From the NCBI RefSeq assembly GCF_043195135.1, contig NZ_JBAFWP010000017.1: DNA of 64,000 nucleotides; one strand, 5' to 3'. The notes under the pieces were generated by a model. It saw only the letters and a program-made list of their open reading frames with translations. It did not search any database and had not been told where the DNA came from. Both the position numbers and the translations under genes were made by a program. Source of the stretch: NCEH01 sp043195135 (GTDB lineage Bacteria > Pseudomonadota > Alphaproteobacteria > Rhizobiales > Xanthobacteraceae). Positions 1 to 9,900 of the stretch are shown piece by piece (within the stretch, counting starts at the first letter, position 1; each line of letters begins with the position of its first letter).

Positions 1-137
1 CTTCGTTGCCAGCCGGGATGCGGGGCGCGCGCCATCGCATTCCGGCTTTGCCGGTTCTGGCATCGCGCTACACTGCGCCGCGCTCAAACTGCGCCGCGGG
101 ACGCCAATCGGGCCTCGCGCGCCACGGGACCTGACCT

Positions 138-2204
138 ATGAGTACCGAAGCGCCGGTGCAGACCGATCGCCTGCTGACCCTCACCACCCCGCTTGGCGGC
201 GATGTGCTCATCGCCACTGCGTTTTCGGGGACGGAGGGCCTGTCGCAGCTGTTCCGCTTCACCCTCTCCATGGTGTCTACCAACACCGCGATCACTCCGG
301 ACAGCCTGCTCGGAAAGCCGATCACGGTGGCCATCGCGCGCCCCGGCGCCGACCCGCGCTACATCAATGGAATCGTGATCTCCTTCGCGGCGGCCGACAA
401 GACCGTGGACGGCATGCGCCGCTACGAGGCGGTGCTGGCGCCGAAGTTCTGGCTGCTCACCCGCACCGCCGACTGCCGCATCTTCCAGAACCAGAGCGTC
501 ACGCAGATCGCCGACACCCTGTTCTCGGACGGCGGCATCACCGATTATCAGAAGCAGGGCCTCACCGGCTCGCACCCGGCCCGCGACTATTGCGTGCAAT
601 ATCGCGAGACCGACTTCGATTTCCTCACCCGCCTGTTCGCGGAGGAGGGGATCTATTATTATTTCCAGCACGCCAACGGGAAGCACACGCTGATCCTCAG
701 CGACAGCACCGCGGGATATACCGACTGCGCCGACAAGAGCGTGCAGCATGCCCAGCCGCAGAGCGGCGAGACGGTGGCGGTGCAGCGCTGGGAATCCTCC
801 TATCATTTCGAATCCGGCAAGACGACGCTGGACGATTACAATTTCGAGCAACCGACCACGGATCTGACCTCCACCACCTCCACGGTGCTCACCAATTCGG
901 CCTTCAAGTCCTGGGAAATCTACGATTATCCCGGCGATTACACGAAGAAGGACGATGGCACCTCCCTGTCGCGGGTGCGCATGGAAGCGGTGGAGGCGAC
1001 CTATTCGGTGGTGCGCGGGGAGGCGAGCTACGCCTCCTTCCAGGCCGGCTCAAAATTCACCATGGCCAAGCACGAGGTGGCCGCGGAGCAGGGCAAGCCC
1101 TACGTGCTCGCCACGGTCACGCACGAGGCGCGCGATCCCACCCACATCGGCAACCAGAGCCGGGACGTGGTCTATTCCAACAGCTTCACCGCCCTGCCGG
1201 CCACGGTCGCCTATCGCCCGCCGCCGGTGACGCGCCGCCCGCTCATTCCGGGTCCCCATACCGCGACCGTGGTCGGGCCCTCGGGCGAGGAGATCTATTG
1301 CGACAAGTACGGGCGCGTGCGGGTGCAGTTCCACTGGGACCGGCTCGGCACCAATGACGAGAAGAGTTCGTGCTGGATCCGCGTCTCGCAGGGCATGGCG
1401 GGCAACAGCTGGGGCGCCCTGTTCACGCCGCGCGTCGGCATGGAAGTGGTGGTGAGCTTCCTGGAGGGCGATCCCGACCGGCCGCTGATCACCGGCTGCG
1501 TCTACAACGCCACCAACATGCCGCCCTACACCCAGCCCGACAACAAGACCCAGAGCGGGCTGAAGACGCGCTCCACCACCGGCGGCGATGCCACCACTTT
1601 CAACGAGCTGCGCTTCGACGACAAGAAGGGCGCCGAGCTGATCTACATGCACGCGCAGAAGGACCAGACGCGCGACGTGGAGAATGACGACACGCTGAAC
1701 GTCAAGCACGACCAGATCATCACCATCACCAACAATCGCACCGAGACCGTGTCGGAGGGCAATGAGACCGTCACCGTCTCCAAGGGCAATCGGGCGGTGA
1801 CGATCACCACCGGCAACGAGGACCTGACGGTCTCGAAGGGCAACCAGACCCTCACCGTCTCGCAAGGCAATTCCACCACCACCGTGAGCCAGGGCAATCA
1901 CGCGCTGACGGTCTCGCAGGGCAATTCCACCACAGACATCAGCCAGGGCAACCAGACCGTGACGCTCGGCTCGGGCAATGCGACGCTGAAGTGCAACGGC
2001 GGCAGCATCACCTTGCAGGCGGCGCAGACCATCACCCTCAAGGTGGGGAGCAATTCCATCACCATCAGCCAGAGCGGCGTCGCCATCAGCGCCACGCAGG
2101 TCACCATTTCGGGCACCGCCAAGGTTGCGGTCAGCGGGCCGATGGTGTCCGTGAACGGCAGCGGCACGGTGCAGGTCCAGGGCGGCCTGGTCACCATCAA
2201 CTAG
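138..2204 (+). CDS. vgrG: T6SS spike protein VgrG (TssI)
   Basis: VgrG forms the trimeric spike at the tip of the Hcp tube and is delivered into target cells. The 688-residue protein has the usual order: a gp27-like base (about residues 1-370), a gp5-like OB fold (about 372-465, with motifs such as YCDKYGRVRVQFHWDR and GMEVVVSFLEGDPDRP), and a beta-helix needle. From about residue 541 the needle contains nine-residue repeats starting with GN (GNQTLTVSQ, GNSTTTVSQ). It ends in VQVQGGLVTIN with no added domain, so it looks like a plain VgrG without a fused toxin. It is the first T6SS gene in the window, with a DUF6931-like gene 11 bp downstream. The ATG has only a weak upstream GGGA. Family call is secure; what cargo it carries is unknown. 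Confidence 0.95.
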   Translation: MSTEAPVQTDRLLTLTTPLGGDVLIATAFSGTEGLSQLFRFTLSMVSTNTAITPDSLLGKPITVAIARPGADPRYINGIVISFAAADKTVDGMRRYEAVLAPKFWLLTRTADCRIFQNQSVTQIADTLFSDGGITDYQKQGLTGSHPARDYCVQYRETDFDFLTRLFAEEGIYYYFQHANGKHTLILSDSTAGYTDCADKSVQHAQPQSGETVAVQRWESSYHFESGKTTLDDYNFEQPTTDLTSTTSTVLTNSAFKSWEIYDYPGDYTKKDDGTSLSRVRMEAVEATYSVVRGEASYASFQAGSKFTMAKHEVAAEQGKPYVLATVTHEARDPTHIGNQSRDVVYSNSFTALPATVAYRPPPVTRRPLIPGPHTATVVGPSGEEIYCDKYGRVRVQFHWDRLGTNDEKSSCWIRVSQGMAGNSWGALFTPRVGMEVVVSFLEGDPDRPLITGCVYNATNMPPYTQPDNKTQSGLKTRSTTGGDATTFNELRFDDKKGAELIYMHAQKDQTRDVENDDTLNVKHDQIITITNNRTETVSEGNETVTVSKGNRAVTITTGNEDLTVSKGNQTLTVSQGNSTTTVSQGNHALTVSQGNSTTDISQGNQTVTLGSGNATLKCNGGSITLQAAQTITLKVGSNSITISQSGVAISATQVTISGTAKVAVSGPMVSVNGSGTVQVQGGLVTIN
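1758..1985 (+). repeat. 27-bp tandem repeats in vgrG needle
   Basis: About eight degenerate 27-bp units encode GN-x-x-(L/V/T)-T-(V/I)-(S/T)-x nonapeptides. The last unit runs into GNATLKC. The repeats lie in the beta-helix needle, so the copy number should set the needle length. Confidence 0.75.
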
Positions 2205-2215
2205 GGGAGGGGAAC

Positions 2216-2803
2216 ATGGAACTCGGTTTTCTCCCCAAGCTGCGCTATGCGCTGGCGGAGCATCTCACGGCGCAACTGGAGCCGAGCGAGGAGGCGCAGG
2301 CGCTGCTGACGCCGGGCCTCACCGCGGCCGGCTTCATCCAGGCGCTTGCCGACGCCGAGCTGACCACGGAAGCGCTGCGGTTTCTGGCGCTGGGCCTGCC
2401 CCGGCGCGAGGCGGTGTGGTGGGCCTGCGCGGCGCGCCAGCGCTTCCTGCCGGGCGAGCTGCCGGAGAAGGAAACCGCGGCCTGGAACGCGGCCGAGACC
2501 TGGGTCTATGAACCCACCGAGGCGAACCGGCGGGCGGCCTATCGTCCGGCGGAAGCCCTGAAGTTCGAGACCGCCGGGGCCTATGCGGCGCTCGGCACCT
2601 TCTGGTCCGGGGGCAGCCTCGCGCCGCCGGAATCGGTGCTGGTGGTGCCGCCGGGCGATGCCTTGACCGGCAGCGCGATCGGCGCCTCCTTGCTGCTGTG
2701 CTGCGTGCCCGGTCCGGCCAAGACCATCGGCGAGCGCCATGCGGCGGCATTGATGATCGGGGCGGACATCGCCAATGGTGGCAGCGGACAGTCGGCCACC
2801 TGA
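2216..2803 (+). CDS. DUF6931-like T6SS-associated protein
   Basis: This 195-residue protein sits between vgrG and the FHA gene. I start it at ATG 2216, which follows GGGGAGGGGAAC. The frame is open further upstream inside vgrG, but that part is a shadow. It has no signal peptide and no clear membrane segment; one hydrophobic stretch (IGASLLLCCVPGP) lies near residue 160. Recognisable features are LGLPRREAVWWAC near residue 60 and FWSGGSLAPPESVLVVPP near residue 130. These fit the DUF6931 family as I recall it, whose members lie in T6SS loci of proteobacteria. The position right after vgrG would suit an effector-loading adaptor or an accessory factor, but nothing in the sequence proves this. 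No catalytic motif is seen. Confidence 0.7.
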   Translation: MELGFLPKLRYALAEHLTAQLEPSEEAQALLTPGLTAAGFIQALADAELTTEALRFLALGLPRREAVWWACAARQRFLPGELPEKETAAWNAAETWVYEPTEANRRAAYRPAEALKFETAGAYAALGTFWSGGSLAPPESVLVVPPGDALTGSAIGASLLLCCVPGPAKTIGERHAAALMIGADIANGGSGQSAT

Positions 2804-2811
2804 AGGAGCGC

Positions 2812-3906
2812 ATGAGGAGCATGGCACCGAGCCTTCGCCTGACCATCGTCGATCCGGCCAACCTGCCGCTGCACGAGCGCACGCGCAGCGTCACGCAGGG
2901 GCCGTTCCGCATCGGCCGCGTGGACGACAACGACTGGGTCATCGAGGACCCGGCGCGGCTCATGTCCCGTCACCATTGCACCATCGACCTGAAGGGCGGC
3001 GTGTTCGTGGTGATCGACACGTCGGTCAACGGCCTGTTCGTGAACAGCGCGGAGCAGCCGCTGGGGCGCGGCAATTCCGTGATCCTGAACGACGGCGACC
3101 TGCTGCACCTCGCCAGCGTCACCTTGCAGGCGAGCCTCCAGGATGCAGAGGCGCAGCGCGATCCGTTCCTGGCGATCCTGCCCGGCGCGGCCGGCTCCCG
3201 CACCGCCCCGGCGCCGGCCGCCGATCCCTTCGCCGACGCGCCGCAGATCGGGCAGAGCACCGCCTTCACGCCCTATTCGCCCACCTCGCTTCTGCCCTGG
3301 ACGGAAGATCCGCCCGCGCCCCTCCCGGATCCGCTGTTCGCCACCAGCCCGTGGCAGAACGCGACCGAACCGGACCACGTGCCGGCCGAGCTCCAGGCGC
3401 TGGGCACGGTGACGCCGGTGAACACGCATATTCCAGAGAGCTGGGAGGACGAGGTGCTGGGGACGCCTTCGGCGCGCCAGAGCCCCGGCTTCGGCACGCC
3501 CGCCCCCGCCTACGGCACACCGGCCCCGGCCTACGGCGCGCCGCCCCCGCCTTTCGGCGGTCCGGGCGGGGCTTCCGCCACCGCCGCGCCCACCTTGCCG
3601 CGCGCGACCGTGCTCGCCTTGGTGGAGGCGCTCGCCCGCATTTCCGAGGCCGCGGATGTCCAGGCCGGCGAGGACATTCTCGCCGGCACAGCGGAAGAAG
3701 CCGTCGCGCGCCTTGCGGCGCTGGATCCCGAATGGGCGGGCCTCTCCCTGGTCAGCCTGTCGGTGCGGATCACCAGCCAGCTGCGGGCCGACCGCGACCT
3801 CTCGCACGCTCCGGCCCCGCACACGCAGATGCTGCCGGACGCGTGGGACGCCCCCGACCCCGAGGCCCCTTACCGCCGCCCCCTTGACGGAGACGACACG
3901 CGATGA
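2812..3906 (+). CDS. FHA-domain T6SS regulator (TagH/ImpI-like)
   Basis: A 364-residue protein with an N-terminal forkhead-associated domain (about residues 20-105) that binds phosphothreonine. The FHA signature is visible: FRIGRVDDNDW, then RLMSRHHC, then DTSVNGLFVN. A long Pro/Ala-rich linker follows, with repeats of the type YGTPAPAYG. A C-terminal helical segment (about residues 265-340) resembles the TagH tail. In other T6SS, such proteins act with the PpkA kinase and PppA phosphatase to switch on firing; neither is in this window. An AAGGAG lies just before the start. ATG 2812 (3 nt spacing) and ATG 2821 (12 nt) are both possible starts. The stop overlaps the tssK start by 4 bp, so the two are translationally coupled. 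Confidence 0.85.
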   Translation: MRSMAPSLRLTIVDPANLPLHERTRSVTQGPFRIGRVDDNDWVIEDPARLMSRHHCTIDLKGGVFVVIDTSVNGLFVNSAEQPLGRGNSVILNDGDLLHLASVTLQASLQDAEAQRDPFLAILPGAAGSRTAPAPAADPFADAPQIGQSTAFTPYSPTSLLPWTEDPPAPLPDPLFATSPWQNATEPDHVPAELQALGTVTPVNTHIPESWEDEVLGTPSARQSPGFGTPAPAYGTPAPAYGAPPPPFGGPGGASATAAPTLPRATVLALVEALARISEAADVQAGEDILAGTAEEAVARLAALDPEWAGLSLVSLSVRITSQLRADRDLSHAPAPHTQMLPDAWDAPDPEAPYRRPLDGDDTR

Positions 3907-5237
3907 ACACCAACGGCAAGGTCGTCTGGTCCGAGGGCATGTTCCTGCGCGCCCAGCATTTCCAGCAGCAGGATCGCTATCTGGAACGCCTGGTGCGCCT
4001 GCGGGTGGAGGGATTGTGCCCGTTCCCCTGGGGCCTGCGGGCGCTGTCCATCAACCGCGACCTGCTGGCGCTGGGCAAATTCGCGCTCGACCGCTGCCAG
4101 GGCGTGTTCGAGGACGGCACGCCGTTTGACATTCCCGAGGATCACGAGCACCCCGAGCCCATCGACCTGCCGGTGAGCCTGACGGATTCCATCGTCTACC
4201 TCTGCATTCCGGTGCGCCAGCGCGGCGCGGCGGACGTGGAGGTGGGCACCATGCGCAATTCCGCCGCCCGCTTCGGCTCCGAGGAGATGGAGGTGGTGGA
4301 CGAGATCAGCGGCTCCAACAACACCGCCCGCATCCGGACCGCCAAGCTGCGGCTTTCCCTGCTGCTGCACAATCAGGACCGCAGCGGCTTCCATTGCCTT
4401 GGGCTCGCGCGGGTGGCGGAGGTGGGGGCGGACCGCAAGGTGCGGCTCGATGCCAATTACATTCCCCCGTTTCTCGATGCCGCCGCCTCGCCTGCGCTCT
4501 CCGGCTTCCTCAACGAACTGACCGCGATGCTGCATCATCGCGGCGAGGCGCTCGCGCCGCGCGTGACCGGCTCCGACAGCCACGGCGTCGCCGAGATCGC
4601 CGACTTCCTGATGCTCCAGGTGATCAATCGCGCGGAACCGCACCTGGCCCATCTGGCGCGGCTTTCCGGCCTGCATCCCGAGCGCCTCTATGCCACCTTC
4701 CTGGAGCTGGCGGGGGAATTGTCCACCTTCACCGCCATCCAGAAGCGGCCGCGCGATTTCGCCGTTTATCGCCACGACAATCTGGAAGAGACCTTCGAGC
4801 CGGTGATGGTGGAATTGCGCCGCTCGCTCAGCGCGGTGCTGGAGCAGAGCGCGGTGCAGATCCCGCTTCAGGATCGCAAGTACGGCATCCGCGTCGGAAC
4901 GATCCAGGACCGTACGCTGATTTCGGGCGCGAATTTCGTGCTGGTGGTGAAGGCGGAAATGCCCGGCGAGACGATCCGCCGGTCGCTGCCGGCGCTGATC
5001 AAGATCGGCCCCGTGGAGCAGATCCGCGAGCTTGTGAACGTCCAGCTTCCCGGTATCCGCGTCCGGCCCCTGGCGCTGGCTCCGCGCCAGATCCCCTACA
5101 ATGCCGGGGCGGTTTACTTCGAACTGGAGCCGGCCAGTCCGCTTTGGAAGCAATTGGCCGTGTCGGGCGGTATCGCGGTCCATCTCGCGGGCGATTTTCC
5201 CGGCGTCCATATGGAGATGTGGGCGATCCGCAATTAA
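3903..5237 (+). CDS. tssK: T6SS baseplate subunit TssK (ImpJ)
   Basis: TssK trimers connect the T6SS baseplate wedge (TssEFG) to the membrane complex by binding TssL and TssM. The 444-residue length is normal for the family. The N-terminus NGKVVWSEGMFLRAQHFQQQ is the conserved TssK opening, which contacts the wedge. The C-terminal part (about 310-444) would be the domain that binds the membrane complex. Its ATG overlaps the FHA stop as ATGA, and a 102-bp gap separates it from tssL. FHA-tssK-tssL-tssM corresponds to impI-J-K-L. Nothing is missing or truncated. Confidence 0.95.
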   Translation: MNTNGKVVWSEGMFLRAQHFQQQDRYLERLVRLRVEGLCPFPWGLRALSINRDLLALGKFALDRCQGVFEDGTPFDIPEDHEHPEPIDLPVSLTDSIVYLCIPVRQRGAADVEVGTMRNSAARFGSEEMEVVDEISGSNNTARIRTAKLRLSLLLHNQDRSGFHCLGLARVAEVGADRKVRLDANYIPPFLDAAASPALSGFLNELTAMLHHRGEALAPRVTGSDSHGVAEIADFLMLQVINRAEPHLAHLARLSGLHPERLYATFLELAGELSTFTAIQKRPRDFAVYRHDNLEETFEPVMVELRRSLSAVLEQSAVQIPLQDRKYGIRVGTIQDRTLISGANFVLVVKAEMPGETIRRSLPALIKIGPVEQIRELVNVQLPGIRVRPLALAPRQIPYNAGAVYFELEPASPLWKQLAVSGGIAVHLAGDFPGVHMEMWAIRN

Positions 5238-5339
5238 GGTTAAGCGGAGCTTTCAGGAATTAGTCATCGGATCGCAACAGGAAAGCATCACAAGGTCAGC
5301 GTACACGCGGTATGATGAACCAAGCTGGAAACTGATCAC

Positions 5340-6878
5340 ATGAACCGCAACGGGCCGAGCGAAGGGGATATGGATGACACCATTTTCGCTCGCCCAGCTG
5401 TTGCTGCGCGCCAGCTTGGTTCCGTGGTCGCCGCGCCGGCCGATGGTTCGGTAAAGGCGCAGCCGGCCCCGCCGCCTCCGCCGCCGGGTCGTGGCCGGTC
5501 GGCGCCCGCATCGCCGTTCGACCAAACCCGCTCGGCCGCGCCGCCGCCGCCGAGCCCGGCCGTCTCCGCACAACGCGGACCCGAGGCCCGCGCCACGCCG
5601 CGCAAGGGGCCGCCGGCGGGAACCGAACGCTCCGATGCGCTCTATGCCGCGTTCGATGTCTATCGCGACAATCCCAGCCTCGGCCTCGCGGCGCCGATCT
5701 TCGATCTTCTGGCCAGCGTCGAGGCCACCACCCAGACCCCCGACATCGAATGGCTGCACCAGACCCTGGTGCAGGGGCTCCAGGATTTCGAGGCCCAGGC
5801 AACCGCCAACGGCCTGAATTCCCAGCAGGTGCGCATCACCTTGTATGCCCTCGCCGCGACCGTGGACGACGGGGTGCTGAAAACCAATTGGGGCAAGGAC
5901 AGCTTCTGGTCCTCGAAGAGCATGATTTCCATGTTCTTCCGCGAGACCTGGGGCGGCGAGCGCTTCTTCGCCTTGCTCAACCAGATGATGGCGGCGCCGC
6001 AATCGGTGCTGAAGGAAATCGAATTCTTCTATTATTGCCTGGAGTTCGGCTTCGAGGGCAAATATCGCCTCGCGGCGAACGGGGCGGGCGAGCTGGCCCA
6101 TCTGTGCGAGGAGATCTTCCAGACCCTGCGCAGCGCGCAGGGGCCGGTGAAGACCGATCTCTCGCCCAAATGGCGCGGCGTCAGCGTCGAGCAGCATCAG
6201 CTGCGCGACCTCCTGCCGATCTGGGTGGGCGGAGCGATCCTCGGCACCTTGCTGGTGGCCGGCTTCGTCGCGCTCGCCGCGGTCCTGCGGCACGACAGCA
6301 GCCTTGCGGCCGAGAAGGTATCCGCCCTGCTGGTCGCCCCGGCGCCCCATGTGGCCAAGCCGCCGACCCCGGTCGCGGCGGCGCCCGCCCAGCCGGCGCC
6401 GGCGCCCGCACCCGCGGCCCCGCCCAAGCCGGCGGTGCCCGCGCCCGATCCCTACCAGATCATCTCCACCTTCCTGGCGCCCGAGCAGAAGGCCGGCGTG
6501 CTGCAGGTGATCAAGCAGGACAACAAGGTGGTGATCCGCACCGTGGGCGAGGTGTTCGCCACCGCCAGCACCGGGATCCGCGCGCAATTCACCAGCGTGA
6601 TCAATCATATCGGGCAGGCGCTGATGAAGACGCCCGGCACGATCGAGGTGATCGGCTATAGCGACAACGTGCCCATCAATACCGCGACCTATCCCAACAA
6701 CCAGGTTCTCTCCCAGGCGCGCGCCGGACGGGTGGCCGATTTCCTGGCCGCGGAGATGGGCAGCCCGGCGCGGATCAGTGCCACCGGGCGCGGGTCGGCC
6801 GATCCCATCGCGTCCAATGCGACGCCCGAAGGCCGCCAGGCCAACCGGCGCGTCGAAATCGTGCTGACTCCCCAATAG
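5340..6878 (+). CDS. tssL: T6SS membrane protein TssL with C-terminal OmpA-like domain (ImpK)
   Basis: This 512-residue inner-membrane protein helps anchor the secretion apparatus. Residues 1-95 are a cytoplasmic Pro/Ala-rich extension. The DotU/IcmH fold covers about 97-270, with YAAFDVYRDNPSLGLAAPIFD at its start. One transmembrane helix lies at about 290-316 (LLPIWVGGAILGTLLVAGF). A periplasmic Pro/Ala linker follows, then an OmpA-like peptidoglycan-binding domain (about 385-512) with EVIGYSDNVPINT and RRVEIVL. Such fused domains replace a separate TagL-type wall anchor. The assigned ATG has a poor ribosome site. ATG 5370 has GAAGGGG only 2 nt away, so the start is uncertain by ten residues. 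A TATGAT at 5311-5316 in the preceding gap could be a -10 box but lacks a clear -35. Confidence 0.93.
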   Translation: MNRNGPSEGDMDDTIFARPAVAARQLGSVVAAPADGSVKAQPAPPPPPPGRGRSAPASPFDQTRSAAPPPPSPAVSAQRGPEARATPRKGPPAGTERSDALYAAFDVYRDNPSLGLAAPIFDLLASVEATTQTPDIEWLHQTLVQGLQDFEAQATANGLNSQQVRITLYALAATVDDGVLKTNWGKDSFWSSKSMISMFFRETWGGERFFALLNQMMAAPQSVLKEIEFFYYCLEFGFEGKYRLAANGAGELAHLCEEIFQTLRSAQGPVKTDLSPKWRGVSVEQHQLRDLLPIWVGGAILGTLLVAGFVALAAVLRHDSSLAAEKVSALLVAPAPHVAKPPTPVAAAPAQPAPAPAPAAPPKPAVPAPDPYQIISTFLAPEQKAGVLQVIKQDNKVVIRTVGEVFATASTGIRAQFTSVINHIGQALMKTPGTIEVIGYSDNVPINTATYPNNQVLSQARAGRVADFLAAEMGSPARISATGRGSADPIASNATPEGRQANRRVEIVLTPQ

Positions 6879-6912
6879 CGCCCCGCAGAGCCCAGGTGAG
6901 GGGACAATCTCC

Positions 6913-9900
6913 ATGGTGAAAATGCTGACATCGCGCGCATTCTGGCGCTGGGTGGTGCTGATCGTGGTGGCCGCTCTGGTCGCCGTGGCCATCTGGTTCC
7001 TTGCCCCGCATCTCAGCATCGCCGGGGAAGCCCCGCTGGCGGCCGTGACGCCCCGCGTGCTGGCACTGCTGGTCCTGGCGCTGGTGTGCGTCCTCATCGT
7101 GCTGAGCTGGCGACCGGCCACGCCGGCGCCGGCGACCGCGGGCCTGCCGCAGGACAAGAAGGGGCTGATGCCCGCCGGCGTGGTTCCCGCGCGCGATGAA
7201 CATGCGGAGGCGCAGACATCGGCCATGGCGGAGGGCATGCAGCGCGCGCTGGGCGTGCTGCGCCGCATGCGCCTGTCGCACCGCTGGGGACGCTCCTACG
7301 TCTATCAATTGCCCTGGTACCTGGTGACCGGAATCGCCGGATCCGGCAAGACCTCGCTGATCCGCCGCTCGGGTCTGCGCTTTCCGGTGAATGACCGCCG
7401 CGACGGGCCGGGCGGGCAGATCGCCGCCGGCAACAGCTGCGCTTTCTTCTTCTCCGATGCGGCGGTCCTGGTGGATACCCAGGGGCCGTTTCGCGGCGAT
7501 GGCGTCGCCTCCGGCAGCGACCGGCAGGTGTGGAACAATTTCATCGGCTTGCTGAAGAAGCACCGGCCGCGCCAGCCGATCAACGGCGTCATCCTGACCC
7601 TCAGCCTGGAAGACCTGGAGAACTGGAGCGAGACCGACCGCCTCACCCATGGCGCCGACATCCGCCAGCAATTGGTGGGCTTGCAGACCCGCCTCAAGGT
7701 GCGCTTTCCGGTTTACGTGATCATCACCAAGGCCGATCGCATCCCCGGCTTCCATGCCTTCTTCGACGGCATCACGGTGGAAGAGCGCAACCGCGTGTTC
7801 GGCCTCACCTTCCCGCTGTGCGACGAGAACGGCCTCACCGCCGACGGCGAGACCATGTTCGCCTTCCTCAACCGGGAATACGACAACCTCCTGCAGTGGC
7901 AATTGCCGCGCGTGCTGAACCGGGTGAACACCGAGGCCGAGACCGAACGGCGCTTCGACACCTTCATGTTCCTGCCCTATCTGGCGGCGGTGAAGCCGGC
8001 GATCTGCGACCTGCTGGAAGACATGTTCAAGCCCAGCGGCTATGAACGGCCGTTGCTGCTGCGCGGCCTCTACCTGACCAGCGCCGACGCCGAGGACGTC
8101 GCCAGCGAAAGCCCCTATCGCCTGATCCCGCAGGAGCGCCCGGAAGGCGGCACCGCCGTGGTCGAGCGCCGCCGGACCGGCTTCTTCATCCATGATGCGC
8201 TGGAGAAGGTGATCTTCGGCGAGGCCGGCCTCGTCGGCGTGGATGCCGAGCTGAGACGGCGCCAGAAGCGCACGATGTGGGGGCTCACCGCGCTCACCGC
8301 CTGTCTGGCGGCGGGGCTCTCGGTCTGGTGGGCGATGAGCTTCATCGGCAATCGCGAATTGATCGAGCAGGTGGATCGCGCCGCCGACAAGGCGAAAGTG
8401 GTGATCGCGCCGCTCGGCAACAGCACCAATGTGAAGCCCGGCGACGACGGGGATCTCTCCGCCACCATACCCGCGCTCACTACGCTCGCCGCCATGCCGA
8501 CCGGGTGGAACGAACGCAATCAGGGCGTGCCCTTGCGCCTCACGGCGGGACTGAGCCAGACGCCGCTGCTGGCGGCGGCGACCCGCTCGGAATATACCGA
8601 CGCCCTGGAAACGCTGTTCCTTCCCCGTCTCGACCTGCGCCTGCAACGGCAGGTCGAAGCGAACATGGGCAAGCCCAGCGCGCTCTATGGCGCGCTGATG
8701 GTCTATCTGATGTTCGGCGGCGTGGCGCCCATCGACAAGGATCTGGTGATCGCCTGGATGCGGCAGGACTGGGCCAGCGCCTATCCCGGCCCGGCCCAGG
8801 CGCCGCTGCGGGCCGCGCTGGTCACGCAGCTCACCAACCTGTTGCAGGCCGGCTTTCCCAAGCTCGATCTCAACAACAATCTGGTGGCCCGCGCCCGGGC
8901 GGTGTTGAACCAGTACCCGGCGGCGGAGCGCGGCCTCGCGATCCTGGAAGACCTGCCGGAAGTGAAGGACCTGACGCCCTGGACGCTGGCCGAAGCGGCG
9001 GGGCCCCTCGCCCCCTACGCCCTGGTGCGCCGCAGCGGCAAGTCGCTCTCAGACGGCATCGCCGGCATGTACACGGCGGCCAATTTCTTCACCGTCGTGC
9101 TGCCGGCCATTTCCAAGGTGGCGGAAGCCCTGGTGCGCGAGGATTGGGTCCGCACCCCGGCCAATCCCAATACCCCCGCCCTGGTGCGCACGGATCAGCT
9201 GAAGAAGGACATGCTCGCGCTCTACACCAGCGATTATGCCGCCCAGTGGGAGGACCTGCTGAGCGATGTCACCATCGCGCCCTTCAACACGCTCCAGCAG
9301 GAAATGGCGGTGCTTCAGGCGCTGATCGGCCCGCCTTCGCCGCTGAAGATGTATTTGAGCGCGGTGGCGCAGCAGACCACCCTCGCCCCGCCCGCCAAGC
9401 CCACTACGGTGCAGAACGCCTCCGCCGCCAAGGCGGAGCTGGAGAGCCTGCTCGGCGGCGGTCCCTCGCCCGGCCAGCCGGTGACCGACCGTTTCGCCGG
9501 CCTGGAGAAGTTCGTATCGGGTACGCCGAGCCCGGTGGACGATGTGGTCAAGGCGCTGACCCAGCTGCGCATGGCCATCGGCCCCGCCGCCAGCGCGGGC
9601 GACGCCAGCCCCTCCCAGGTGACCGAGCTGACCTCGGGACCCGCGTTCGCGCAGATCCTCGGGCAGCTGAAGCTGAGCACGCTGACGGCGCCGCCGGCGC
9701 TGGCGGAATCCATCATGGCCCTGGTGCGGCAGACCTCCACCATCACCAACGCCGGGGTGCGCGAGGACATGAACGCCGCCTGGAAGGCGCAGGTGCTGCC
9801 ATTCTGCCAGGCGGCCATCAATGGGCGCTATCCGTTCGAGAATTCGCAGAACGAGGCGACCTTGCCGGACTTCACCCGCATGTTCGCCCCCGGCGGCCTG

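Noticed and set aside
1..137. A gene or regulatory site at the left edge
   Set aside because: No open frame with a motif and no clear promoter pattern; the region is short and incomplete.
5290..5316. Promoter with TATGAT before tssL
   Set aside because: The -10 is good but no reasonable -35 lies at the right distance.
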